Shown here: positions 6,356 to 12,931 of the stretch, piece after piece | Layout of the letters: every line of letters starts with the position of its first letter | Position numbering within the stretch: the first letter of the stretch is position 1 | Assembly: GCA_030599445.1 (NCBI GenBank) | Contig: JAUVOA010000016.1 | Span: 1 to 12,931, forward strand | Length of the DNA: 12,931 nt | Source of the DNA: Atribacterota bacterium | GTDB lineage: Bacteria; Atribacterota; Phoenicimicrobiia; Phoenicimicrobiales; Phoenicimicrobiaceae | Direction: 5' to 3' | Position numbers and translations under genes: made by a program | Notes under the pieces: model-generated | What the model saw: only the letters and a program-made list of their open reading frames with translations | Database searches by the model: none | Told to the model about the DNA's origin: nothing

Positions 6356-7309
6356 CTATAATTTAGGTGGACTCATATATTTACCAATGTTTTCTTTGTA
6401 GATAATAGATACACCAGTATCTACCAAAGGAGGAACATGGCCAAATGGTGGCCTCTGAGCAGTAATTTCAGTAGGATGATTTGCATTATAGGCAAGAATC
6501 ATACTCATGAAACCCATCAGATAAGGATCTTGTCCGACAGTACCACGCATTTCACCTTTTTCAATTAACTCAATATTGGGCATACCAAAGTCAAAGCCCA
6601 TAATTTCAACTTTGCCCTGCCTACCAAGATTTCTCACGGCCGCACAAGCACCCGGACCTGGATTACCATGGGCAGCAAAAATACCATCAATATCGGGATT
6701 AGCCTGTAGCATAGCAGTAAGTTGTGTTTCTGCCACTGCAACACCGCCTTCATCATTTACAATAGCAACAATTTCATCGCCTTCAGCCAAGGCGGCTGTA
6801 AACCCTTCAACTCTTTCGGCCAGATGGGCAGGTCCCGGGAAAGTGGAGATACCTATTTTACCCTTTCCACCTAACCATTCAGAAATAGCTTTTCCAGCTA
6901 CATATCCGGCATTATAGTTATTAGTACCAACAAAGCTTAGACGTTTGCTAGCTGGCGCATCGGAATCAAATGTTATTACAGGTATTTTAGCATCTATTGC
7001 TTTGTTGATTGCAGGAACAAGGGCACTTGCTTCTCCTGCTGTCACAATAACACCATTTACACCCTTAGCAATTAACTGCTCTATGGCGCGGGCTTCAAGT
7101 GCAGCATCCCATGTAGATGGACCCTGAAGCTCAACTTCAATACTTGGATCCAGCATTTCGGCAGCATCAATCATACCTTTGTAAGCCCAGTTAAAGAATT
7201 CAGAACCCTTTAAGAAAACCACCATTGCGTAACGTTCAGCAGCAAAAGAGGCAGCTACAAAAGTCAGTAAAAAAATCATCACAAGCATCAAGATTATAAA
7301 TTTTTTCAT
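6356..7309 (-). CDS. Periplasmic sugar-binding protein of a CUT2 ABC transporter
   Basis: This 317-residue protein (Peripla_BP_4 type) captures the sugar and delivers it to the permeases. Residues 1-23 are a classical signal peptide (MKKF then a hydrophobic stretch ending SFA) with cleavage likely after Ala23. There is no lipobox cysteine, so the mature protein should be free in a periplasm. Family marks are FDSDAP (114-119), GTNNYNAG (128-135), Arg166, Asn216, GFDFG (238-242) and Gln260. Arg166, Asn216, Asp240 and Gln260 match sugar-binding positions of E. coli RbsB, but the RbsB Asp-Arg pair is replaced by Asp-Ser, which is more like other CUT2 binding proteins. It has a good AAAGGAG site, sits 157 bases after the permease gene and is followed by a strong terminator. 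Its composition is richer in Ala/Gly than its neighbours, as expected for a highly expressed protein. Confidence 0.92.
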   Translation of the reverse strand: MKKFIILMLVMIFLLTFVAASFAAERYAMVVFLKGSEFFNWAYKGMIDAAEMLDPSIEVELQGPSTWDAALEARAIEQLIAKGVNGVIVTAGEASALVPAINKAIDAKIPVITFDSDAPASKRLSFVGTNNYNAGYVAGKAISEWLGGKGKIGISTFPGPAHLAERVEGFTAALAEGDEIVAIVNDEGGVAVAETQLTAMLQANPDIDGIFAAHGNPGPGACAAVRNLGRQGKVEIMGFDFGMPNIELIEKGEMRGTVGQDPYLMGFMSMILAYNANHPTEITAQRPPFGHVPPLVDTGVSIIYKENIGKYMSPPKL

Positions 7310-7466
7310 TTTTGAATTCTCCTTTTAATTTTATTACTTTCCATTTCTTAGAAACCTACAGAATACTAGCTTTTTTAAACCCTTACCATAGGCATTCCCC
7401 CTTAAAGCATTTTTTGTCCATATATAATTAATTGGACTAACATGTTTAACTTGCCTTAATTAGCCA

Positions 7467-8459
7467 CTAAAGCATAAATTCACGCCATCTTTTTAATACA
7501 CCAGTACCTTCGCGTTTCGCTCCAATATACTCTTCTAAAAAAACAGCAATTAATAACATAGAACCATAAACCACCTCCTGCCAGTATGTGGGGGCACCTG
7601 TTTGAACAAAAGTGTTATTTATTATGGCAAGGAAAAGTATACCGAGAATAGTCCCTCCAATATTTCCCTTACCCCCACTTAAACTGACCCCTCCAATAAT
7701 AACTACTGTAATAACACGTAATTCTATACCTATACCAAAACCTGTATTGGCACTAATATACTGTGAGGCAGTGATAATTCCAGCAATTCCAGCCAGAATA
7801 GAATTGAGAACATATATAAATATAATAAATCTATCTATATTTATACCAGAATATCTGGCTGAATTAATATTACCACCTATGAAATAAACCTGTTGAAAAT
7901 ACTTATGGTTTTTTAAAAGATAGGTAAAGGCAATAGCCATTACTGCGAATAGAAAAATTGGAAAAGGTATTCCAAAAACCCTGCCCTGTCCAAAAAAATA
8001 GAACGCTGGTGGAAAACCTGTTACCGTTTCCCCTTTAGTAATAACCAAATTAACACCTCTAAGAGTAGTTAAAGTAGCCAGGGTGCATATAAAAGGATGT
8101 ACCTTCAAGCGATTAATCATCTGCGCATTCACAAAACCTACCAAAGCTGATAATAAAAGTGCCAACAATATGGAAACAGTAATCCCAAAATTATTATTTA
8201 AAAAGATACCTACCATAATTGCTGAAAAAGGCATGACACCGGCAATAGAAAGATCTATACCAGCCGAGATTATTATCAGGGTCATTCCCAGGGCCATAAT
8301 TGCTTCCTGTACAAAACCCATTCCCAGTATTTCAATATTTATAGGTGATAAAAATCGCGGAAAAAATATTGCCATTCCTATAATAATCAAAACTATTGTT
8401 GTTAACAAACCAAGGTTTTTCACCTTCGTGATAGTACGAAATTTTTCATTAAGACTCAC
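7467..8459 (-). CDS. CUT2 sugar ABC transporter permease (first of two)
   Basis: This 330-residue inner-membrane protein belongs to the RbsC/BPD_transp_2 family. Hydrophobic segments lie near residues 18-36, 53-66, 70-88, 93-113, 120-140, 164-183, 209-232, 247-265, 267-284 and 294-309. The conserved GMTLIIISAGIDLS (58-71) and the cytoplasmic ATPase-contact loop GGVSLSGGKGNIGGT (256-270) are clear. The start is GTG, 18 bases after the ATPase stop, with GAGGGGG upstream. It differs clearly from the other permease of the cluster, for example SGGKGN against GGGEGS in the coupling loop. The channel is therefore probably a heterodimer, as in LsrC/LsrD or YtfT/YjfF. A homodimer for a second sugar cannot be excluded. 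Confidence 0.9.
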   Translation of the reverse strand: MSLNEKFRTITKVKNLGLLTTIVLIIIGMAIFFPRFLSPINIEILGMGFVQEAIMALGMTLIIISAGIDLSIAGVMPFSAIMVGIFLNNNFGITVSILLALLLSALVGFVNAQMINRLKVHPFICTLATLTTLRGVNLVITKGETVTGFPPAFYFFGQGRVFGIPFPIFLFAVMAIAFTYLLKNHKYFQQVYFIGGNINSARYSGINIDRFIIFIYVLNSILAGIAGIITASQYISANTGFGIGIELRVITVVIIGGVSLSGGKGNIGGTILGILFLAIINNTFVQTGAPTYWQEVVYGSMLLIAVFLEEYIGAKREGTGVLKRWREFML

Positions 8460-8477
8460 AAATCAACCCCCTCTTTT

Positions 8478-9962
8478 CTACAAAGTTGCATATTTCATTA
8501 TTTCTTCCTGTGTAGCATCCTTCTCAAGGATACCAGTTATTTTTCCCTCATTAAATACGGCAATTCTGTCACAGAGACCAATTATTTCAGGTAATTCAGA
8601 TGAAATTATAATAACACCAACCCCACTTTCTACCAATTTCCTTAAATGCTTGTGAATCTCTGCCTTTGCCCCAACATCAACCCCACGGGTTGGTTCATCA
8701 GCTATTAATATCTTTGGTTCCGCATTGAGCCACTGAGCCAGTAGTGTTTTTTGTTGATTGCCCCCGCTGAGATTCAGAATAAGAATTTTATCATCAGCAG
8801 GCTTAATATTTAGATAATCAATAAAATGTTTAGCTTTTTCTTTTATTTCTCTATTTTTAAGAAAACCCCTCTTATTCACAAACTTATTTATAGAAGCAGC
8901 AATTATATTCTGCCTTAAAGTTTTTTCCAGAAATAGACCCCAGTTTCTTCTATCTTCTGTCAAATAACAAATGCCATTTTTAATTGCATCCCGGGGAGAT
9001 TTAATTTCTACTTTTTTTCCTTCTAATATAACTTCTCCTGATTCAGGTTTTTCAGCACCAAAGATAGAGCGGGCTACTTCAGTTCTTCCTGAACCAACAA
9101 GTCCTGCAAATCCAAGGATTTCTCCCTTATATAAATCAAATTCAATACCTTCAAATTTTGCTTTTCTACTGAATCCTTTTACAGAAAATATCTTTTCTCC
9201 AATATGGGAACTTTTATCAGGATACAAATTACCTAACTCCCTTCCTACCATCATTTTAATTATCTCTTCAATGCTGGTTTCTTTTGTTTTCCTGGTTCCG
9301 ATTAACTTTCCATCTCTTAGTACAGACATCTTATCTGATATTTTAAAGACTTCCGTTAATTTATGGGAAATAAAGATAATCGTAACTCCCTTTGATTTTA
9401 AATCATTGATAACCTGATAGAATAAGTTTACTTCTTTTTCTGATAATGCAGAGGTAGGCTCGTCAAAGATAATAATTTTTGCATTTTGAGATAGGGCTTT
9501 AGCAATTTCTACAATTTGCTGCATGCCCACACTTAAATCACCCACCAGAGTTGATGGATCTATGTCAACACCTATATGTTTCAATATTTGTTTTGCTTTA
9601 TATCTTAATTCTGCCCATTTAATAAACCCCAATCTATTTACAGGTTCCCTATGGCTGAAAATATTTTGGGCTACTTTCAACTTTGGAACCAGGCTTAATT
9701 CCTGATGTACTATACTTATTCCGCTATTTATTGCCTCCTGCGGACTTGAAAAATTTACTTTACAACCATCAAAAATAATCTTACCCTCACTGGATGTATA
9801 TATACCTCCAATAATTTTCATAAGAGTAGTCTTTCCAGCACCATTTTCACCAACTACGGCATGAACTTCGCCTTTTTTAATTTTTAAGTTTATATCATCT
9901 AAGACCTTATTTGTAAAAAAGCGTTTAGAGATACCTTCTATTTTTAAAATATAATTTATCAT
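8478..9962 (-). CDS. rbsA: CUT2 sugar ABC transporter ATPase with two nucleotide-binding domains
   Basis: This 494-residue protein is the fused double ATPase that powers ribose-type transporters from the cytoplasmic side. Domain 1 has Walker A GENGAGKT (38-45), signature LSVGMQQ (143-149), Walker B IIIFDEP (163-169) and the H-loop His200. Domain 2 has the degenerate Walker A GLVGSGRT (287-294, Arg in place of Lys), signature LSGGNQQ (398-404) and ADEPTRGVD (421-429), with Ser rather than His at the H-loop. This asymmetry is normal for RbsA, MglA and AraG, so one site is expected to do most of the hydrolysis. The start is ATG with GAGGG 6 bases upstream. It lies between the two permease genes. 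The symbol names the family; ribose as substrate is not shown. Confidence 0.93.
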   Translation of the reverse strand: MINYILKIEGISKRFFTNKVLDDINLKIKKGEVHAVVGENGAGKTTLMKIIGGIYTSSEGKIIFDGCKVNFSSPQEAINSGISIVHQELSLVPKLKVAQNIFSHREPVNRLGFIKWAELRYKAKQILKHIGVDIDPSTLVGDLSVGMQQIVEIAKALSQNAKIIIFDEPTSALSEKEVNLFYQVINDLKSKGVTIIFISHKLTEVFKISDKMSVLRDGKLIGTRKTKETSIEEIIKMMVGRELGNLYPDKSSHIGEKIFSVKGFSRKAKFEGIEFDLYKGEILGFAGLVGSGRTEVARSIFGAEKPESGEVILEGKKVEIKSPRDAIKNGICYLTEDRRNWGLFLEKTLRQNIIAASINKFVNKRGFLKNREIKEKAKHFIDYLNIKPADDKILILNLSGGNQQKTLLAQWLNAEPKILIADEPTRGVDVGAKAEIHKHLRKLVESGVGVIIISSELPEIIGLCDRIAVFNEGKITGILEKDATQEEIMKYATL

Positions 9963-10003
9963 ATCAGTCCCTCTTTCACCTCTGATTTAAAGCAAGAAAA
10001 ATT

Positions 10004-11020
10004 TTATACCCTGCTTTTTCCTTTTCTGGCTCTGCGAATGGCATCGACTGTGACGGCAATTACAAGGATCAGTCCATTTATAACCCCCTGCCAGTAAATT
10101 GATAAATTCAGTAATACAAAACCATTATTTATAATTGCTAAAAGCATGACTCCAAGAAATGCTCCTACTATACTTCCTTCACCCCCACCCATACTAGCTC
10201 CACCGATGATAGCAGCACAAATAGCTTTTAGTTCTGCACCCAGTCCAAACTGGGCATACCCCATCGCCAAACGTGATGTCATAAAAATTGCAGCAAGTCC
10301 CGAAAGAAATCCGCTGATTACATAACCTGCTAGTATAATTGAAGAAACATTAATTCCGGATAACTCAGCTGCATCGGGATTTGTCCCTATATAAAACGCT
10401 TTATAAAATGGCCCCCATTTCCTTAAGAGATAATCAAATAAAATAACAAATAAAATCATAACATAAGTGGGATTAGGTATTCCCAAAAACTTACCTTGGC
10501 CTATAATTAGATAACCTTCAGGGAGGTTGGACACAAAATATCCTGAAGTTAATATCACAGATAACCCACGGGCTATTGCCATCATACCCAATGTTACTAT
10601 AAACGGATTAATCCTGAACTTGGCTATAAATATGCCATTAATAAAACCTAAAAATGTACCCGATAATAAGCCGAGAATTACAGCAAATAAAATACTAACA
10701 CCTGCCTGCAATAGCATTGTTGTAATTATCCCAGTTAACCCCAATATTGAACCAACTGATAAATCAATCCCTTTCGATAAAAGAACCAAAGTCATACCAA
10801 GAGCTAGCAAAACGTCATAGTTCATTCCAATCGCAACTGACGTAAGGTTAGAAAAGGTTAAAAAATTCTCACTAAAAATTGATAGCAAGATTGATGCTAC
10901 AAAAATTATAAGCAATAAACCTATTTCCCTGGTATCTAATATTTCTTTTAATCTAGATAAATGACCGCTTGAAGAATTCATAATTAATTGACTAGAATTT
11001 TTTGCTTTATCATTTATCAT
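10004..11020 (-). CDS. CUT2 sugar ABC transporter permease (second of two, RbsC-like)
   Basis: This 338-residue inner-membrane protein of the RbsC family has an extra polar N-terminal tail of about 30 residues before the first membrane segment. About eight to ten hydrophobic segments follow. Family marks are GMTLVLLSKGIDLSVGS (75-91), NPFIVTLGMMAIARG (138-152) and the coupling loop GGASMGGGEGS (273-283). The start is ATG with AAAGAGG upstream, 14 bases after the rbsD stop, so the two are co-transcribed. It is closer to E. coli RbsC in its GIDLSVGS motif than the other permease. It probably pairs with the product of 7467-8459. Confidence 0.9.
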   Translation of the reverse strand: MINDKAKNSSQLIMNSSSGHLSRLKEILDTREIGLLLIIFVASILLSIFSENFLTFSNLTSVAIGMNYDVLLALGMTLVLLSKGIDLSVGSILGLTGIITTMLLQAGVSILFAVILGLLSGTFLGFINGIFIAKFRINPFIVTLGMMAIARGLSVILTSGYFVSNLPEGYLIIGQGKFLGIPNPTYVMILFVILFDYLLRKWGPFYKAFYIGTNPDAAELSGINVSSIILAGYVISGFLSGLAAIFMTSRLAMGYAQFGLGAELKAICAAIIGGASMGGGEGSIVGAFLGVMLLAIINNGFVLLNLSIYWQGVINGLILVIAVTVDAIRRARKGKSRV

Positions 11021-11034
11021 TTTTTATCCTCTTT

Positions 11035-11448
11035 CTAATTGGTTGCCCATCTTTCAGGATCAGCTCCGGTTACAAGTATAACATTACTATACGCAGTAAA
11101 TTCACCTGTTCGGATAACCCCCTTACATAATCTAACTCTTTCTTTAAAGTCTTTATGAGTTATAACTTCAAGCTTTGCCTTCTTAAATAGGTTTGTTACA
11201 TTTTTAAACATATTAGGACAATTATTTTTCAATTCATCTGTAAGCAATATCCTCTCAATAAACAAATTCTTTTTTATTAATTTTAATACCTCGATAAACC
11301 TTGGTACGTTATCTTCAAGGGAAACATCAATCAGGTTAATTGAATCCGGAATAGCCAACCCAGCATCAGATATGCAGATAGTATCCTGATGACCTAACCT
11401 GCTTATCAAGGCGGATATATCTCTGTTTAACAATCCCGTTTTTTTCAA
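11035..11448 (-). CDS. rbsD: D-ribose pyranase family (RbsD-type sugar mutarotase)
   Basis: This 137-residue cytoplasmic protein should speed pyranose/furanose interconversion so that the furanose form reaches the kinase. The opening KKTGLLNRDISALISRLGH matches RbsD closely. Expected active-site residues all stand at the positions of the B. subtilis enzyme: His20, Asp28, His98, Tyr120 and Asn122. I chose TTG 11448 because it gives the family-typical MKK start, and GGAG lies 10 bases before it. GTG 11457 in the same frame is only one base from that GGAG and adds three residues. It is the first gene of the operon, directly before a permease gene. The C-terminus ends ADPERWATN, slightly different from the usual short hydrophobic tail. 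RbsD-type enzymes can also act on other sugars, so ribose is not assured. Confidence 0.93.
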   Translation of the reverse strand: MKKTGLLNRDISALISRLGHQDTICISDAGLAIPDSINLIDVSLEDNVPRFIEVLKLIKKNLFIERILLTDELKNNCPNMFKNVTNLFKKAKLEVITHKDFKERVRLCKGVIRTGEFTAYSNVILVTGADPERWATN

Positions 11449-11872
11449 TATTACCACACTCCATTCTTTTATTTTAAAAGCTCAATACATTTGTTTGTTG
11501 GAAAAAATTGACTTTCAGCTACGGCGTCTTATATGGTAAAGTTTTTACATTGTTGTTTCAAGAAAATTAGTCTTCCATAATTTAAGATATCTATAATTTC
11601 TTTTTATAACTGGCATTAAAACTAATATATTCTAAGAAATTATAAAAACTTTGAAACTATTTAATTAACTTAAAAAAAGGGGGGGTGTAGAATATAACAG
11701 GCTTTATCTTTGATATTAATATTATTTCTTTAATATTAAATTACAATAATTCTAGTTTTGTAAGTTATATCAAAAATTTAATCTAAATTTGAATGCTATT
11801 TCAACTTGTAAAAATTATGTATTTTAATTAATGTTATAATTAGTTTGTCTCAGTTATAAACCAACTATTTTT

Positions 11873-11900
11873 ATTATACTAAATTAATTAAGTTTGTCAA
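11873..11900 (-). promoter_or_regulatory. Promoter of the sugar transport operon
   Basis: On the minus strand a perfect TTGACA (11900-11895), a 16-base spacer and a perfect TATAAT (11878-11873) make the best vegetative promoter in the window. Transcription should start near 11866 and run through rbsD and the transporter genes to the terminator at 6299-6341. A match to both consensus boxes with near-ideal spacing suggests strong basal activity held down by a repressor. Confidence 0.75.
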
Positions 11901-11926
11901 TATTACGAACATATTACGAATTGACA
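11895..11926. promoter_or_regulatory. Candidate operator overlapping the operon -35 box
   Basis: An inverted repeat TGTCAAT (11895-11901) / ATTGACA (11920-11926) encloses two direct repeats of ATTACGAA (11902-11909 and 11913-11920), spaced 11 bases apart, about one helical turn. The inner arm overlaps the -35 hexamer of the operon promoter. Such a layout suits a regulator bound on one face of the DNA, as repressor or activator. The ROK protein is the obvious candidate, but no shared motif with its own upstream region proves it. Confidence 0.5.
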
Positions 11927-12029
11927 TATCAGCTTTCAAGTACATTTTTATGTGAGGCATTAAGTTTATGAATTATTTAGATTGTAATTAAATTAAAAAC
12001 AATAAAAAGAAGATGGCTTAGAAGTAAGT

Positions 12030-12113
12030 TCCAAACTTTTTAAAAACCCTCTCTTTTTATTAAAATTAGATAAAAATTTTTATTTTTTATTGAAACACTT
12101 TGTTAATTGATTA
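12030..12113 (+). repeat. Distal part of the flanking repeat, right copy
   Basis: This segment aligns with 84-161, with small indels and a long identical core around TTAAAATTAGATAAAA. It marks the left limit of homology between the two flanks, and therefore the likely right edge of the inserted sugar cluster, near 12029. The sequence to its left has no match at the left flank. Confidence 0.6.
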
Positions 12114-12183
12114 GCTGCCCGGTCAAATTAGTCGTTAGCCTTAAATACAATTTATGAAGTGCATAAAGTGCAAGTTTATTCAT

Positions 12184-12219
12184 TCTACCGGTCTACCAGT
12201 CTGCCAGTCTGCCAGCCAG
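12184..12219 (+). repeat. Degenerate 8-bp tandem array, right copy
   Basis: The units are TCTACCGG, TCTACCAG, TCTGCCAG, TCTGCCAG and a partial CCAG. In another phase the consensus is CTACCAGT, close to the TAACCAGT of the left array (333-372). The repeat period and core ACCAG are kept while the flanking sequence is not alignable. Confidence 0.65.
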
Positions 12220-12251
12220 TTTAATCGCCCTTACTTTTTCTTCCCCTTCAC

Positions 12252-12279
12252 TATATACTATATACTCGATACTCGATAC
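12252..12279 (+). repeat. Degenerate 7-bp tandem array, right copy
   Basis: Four units TATATAC, TATATAC, TCGATAC, TCGATAC lie directly upstream of the CBS promoter. They align gap-free with the last four units of the left array (431-458), where the units are less uniform. Unit identity has changed but unit number and spacing have not. Confidence 0.65.
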
Positions 12280-12292
12280 TTTCTTTTTAGAC

Positions 12293-12320
12293 TTGCGAAA
12301 AACATAAAAAGGAATATAAT
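12293..12320 (+). promoter_or_regulatory. Promoter of the intact CBS gene
   Basis: TTGCGA (12293-12298), a 16-base spacer and TATAAT (12315-12320) are identical to the left copy. Transcription should start near 12327. A GGGGGG ribosome binding site (12341-12346) precedes the TTG start by 6 bases. The transcript probably continues into the transporter gene at 12813. Confidence 0.75.
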
Positions 12321-12352
12321 TAAGAAAGATTTTTAATTAAGGGGGGATAACC

Positions 12353-12793
12353 TTGAAAATAAAAGAAGTTATGATCCCAGACCTAACTTCCGTATCTGCC
12401 GATACCCCGATAAAAGAAGTTGTCAAGATTATGAGTCAACAGCGTATGGTAGGGTTACCGGTAGTAGATAGTGATCAAAATGTCATTGGAATAATCACGG
12501 AAAGTGATATTACTAAAGCTAGCTTGCCGGGCTATTATAAAGAATTACAAAATCCATCTTTTATTCCTGATTTCGACCAGTTTTCCCGGCAAGCTAAAAA
12601 AATTGCCCATCTACCAGCAAGAGATTTTATGACCACTACGGTCTATTCAGTAGAAGAGGATACCAGCCGAACCCAGGCAGCAGATTTATTATTCAGAAAA
12701 CAACTAAGAATGGTCCCGGTAGTAAGAACAGGTAAATTAGTAGGAATATTGACCCCCTCATGTTTGTGTAAAAATGTAATGGAAGAAGATTAA
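12353..12793 (+). CDS. Tandem CBS-domain protein
   Basis: This 146-residue soluble protein consists of one CBS pair: CBS1 at about residues 3-56 and CBS2 at about 89-144 (DFMTTTVYSVEEDT ... RMVPVVRTGKLVGILTPS), joined by a linker of about 30 residues. Such pairs (Bateman modules) usually bind AMP, ATP or related ligands and regulate a partner. There is no other domain, so it must act in trans. The start is TTG with a GGGGGG ribosome binding site 6 bases upstream. A membrane-transporter gene begins 19 bases after its stop, so it may sense energy state for that transporter. A truncated, 95%-identical copy lies at the far side of the sugar cluster. Confidence 0.9.
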   Translation: MKIKEVMIPDLTSVSADTPIKEVVKIMSQQRMVGLPVVDSDQNVIGIITESDITKASLPGYYKELQNPSFIPDFDQFSRQAKKIAHLPARDFMTTTVYSVEEDTSRTQAADLLFRKQLRMVPVVRTGKLVGILTPSCLCKNVMEED

Positions 12794-12812
12794 GTTGGGT
12801 AAGGAATAATTA

Positions 12813-12931
12813 ATGAATCAAACACTTATAGCCTTAATAATATTTATAACTACTCTTTTATTTGTTAGCCTTGAAAAAATTAACCGCACGGTAATTGCCT
12901 TAAGCGGAGGCCTTCTTTTTATACTGTTAAA
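12813..12931 (+). CDS. N-terminus of an ArsB/NhaD-type ion transporter, cut by the window edge
   Basis: ATG 12813 is preceded by AAGGA at 12801-12805 and opens a frame that runs off the end after 39 codons. The product starts with a membrane segment (LIALIIFITTLLFV), then LEKINRTVIALSGG and a second hydrophobic stretch. That pattern, with EKINRT between the first two segments, is typical of the ArsB/NhaD (citrate-transporter-like) permease superfamily. Transported ion or acid cannot be told from the fragment. It shares a transcript with the CBS gene, 19 bases upstream. Confidence 0.7.
   Translation, partial: MNQTLIALIIFITTLLFVSLEKINRTVIALSGGLLFILL

Larger units (their letters stand above)
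11449..12029. other. Leader and upstream region of the sugar operon
   Basis: No credible gene lies here on either strand. The right part holds the operon promoter and its candidate operator. From the predicted start near 11866 to the rbsD start is a leader of about 410 bases. It is AT-rich, and I see no known riboswitch fold in it. It contains a striking A7G7 purine tract on the plus strand (11672-11685), which would be C7U7 in the leader RNA. From 11927 to 12029 nothing can be recognised before the flanking repeat begins. Confidence 0.6.
12252..12586 (+). repeat. Right copy of the flanking direct repeat (335 bp)
   Basis: This is the gap-free partner of 431-765 at 93.7% identity. It covers the heptamer array, promoter, ribosome binding site and the first 78 codons of the CBS gene. 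Here the gene continues past the repeat end without interruption, so this is the intact junction and the left copy is the derived one. Confidence 0.9.

Noticed and set aside
7375..7395. Short leader-peptide frame (six codons) between permease and binding-protein genes
   Set aside because: The AAGGGGG before it is only one base from the ATG, the frame is too short to judge, and no attenuator structure follows it.
7416..7437. GTCCA/TGGAC hairpin between permease and binding-protein genes
   Set aside because: The stem has only five pairs around a 12-base AT-rich loop and no T-run follows on the minus strand, so it is not a terminator. An mRNA processing site is possible but unsupported.
8083..8655. 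A 190-codon open frame on the plus strand
   Set aside because: It lies entirely antisense to the well-supported permease and ATPase genes, has no ribosome binding site I can see, and resembles no family. The same applies to the plus-strand frames at 683-931, 2442-2708, 6576-6917, 6945-7127, 7612-7887, 8971-9417, 9523-9705 and 10527-10820.
12154..12336. A 60-codon open frame before the intact CBS gene
   Set aside because: It runs through the 8-bp and 7-bp tandem arrays and the CBS promoter, is not kept in the homologous left flank, and has low-complexity content.

Overview
This window reads as an AT-rich (roughly one-third G+C by eye), fermentative bacterium. Several genes start with TTG or GTG behind strong purine-rich ribosome binding sites. 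The sugar-binding protein has an ordinary cleavable signal peptide and no lipobox cysteine. That fits a diderm cell with a periplasm better than a Gram-positive Firmicute. I would look first in Atribacterota, Thermotogota or similar deep anaerobic lineages, but this placement is a low-confidence inference and no marker gene is present.

Layout. Positions 1-16 hold the first codons of a minus-strand gene that leaves the window. Positions 17-531 are non-coding and contain degenerate 8-bp and 7-bp tandem arrays and a clear promoter, followed by a 3'-truncated CBS-domain gene (532-771). From about 766 to about 12029 lies an 11-kb sugar-use cluster, entirely on the minus strand. In transcription order it encodes a RbsD-type sugar pyranase, a CUT2 (ribose-type) permease, the two-domain RbsA-type ATPase, a second distinct CUT2 permease and a periplasmic sugar-binding protein. 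After a strong intrinsic terminator come a zinc medium-chain polyol-type dehydrogenase and an iron-containing alcohol dehydrogenase. After an 859-bp gap come a ROK-family regulator and a PfkB-family fructokinase-like kinase. Right of the cluster, the same promoter and CBS gene occur again, this time intact (12353-12793). They are followed by the start of an ArsB/NhaD-type membrane transporter (12813 to the window edge).

How the genes work together (inference). The sugar is bound in the periplasm and imported through a channel probably made of two different permeases driven by one ATPase. RbsD would speed anomer or ring-form interconversion. The dehydrogenases would interconvert polyol, ketose or aldehyde forms, and the PfkB kinase would phosphorylate the product. 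The ROK protein is the likely sugar-responsive repressor. The exact sugar cannot be named: RbsD suggests ribose, but the binding protein lacks the Asp-Arg pair of E. coli RbsB, and the kinase and zinc dehydrogenase look more like the fructose/sorbitol branch.

The most unusual feature is that the whole cluster is bracketed by two homologous copies of the CBS promoter and 5' gene region. They are 93.7% identical over 335 gap-free bases, and the left copy is cut off exactly where homology ends. This looks like integration of a sugar island at the CBS locus, with no transposase, integrase or tRNA visible. The same flanks carry matching degenerate heptamer and octamer tandem arrays.
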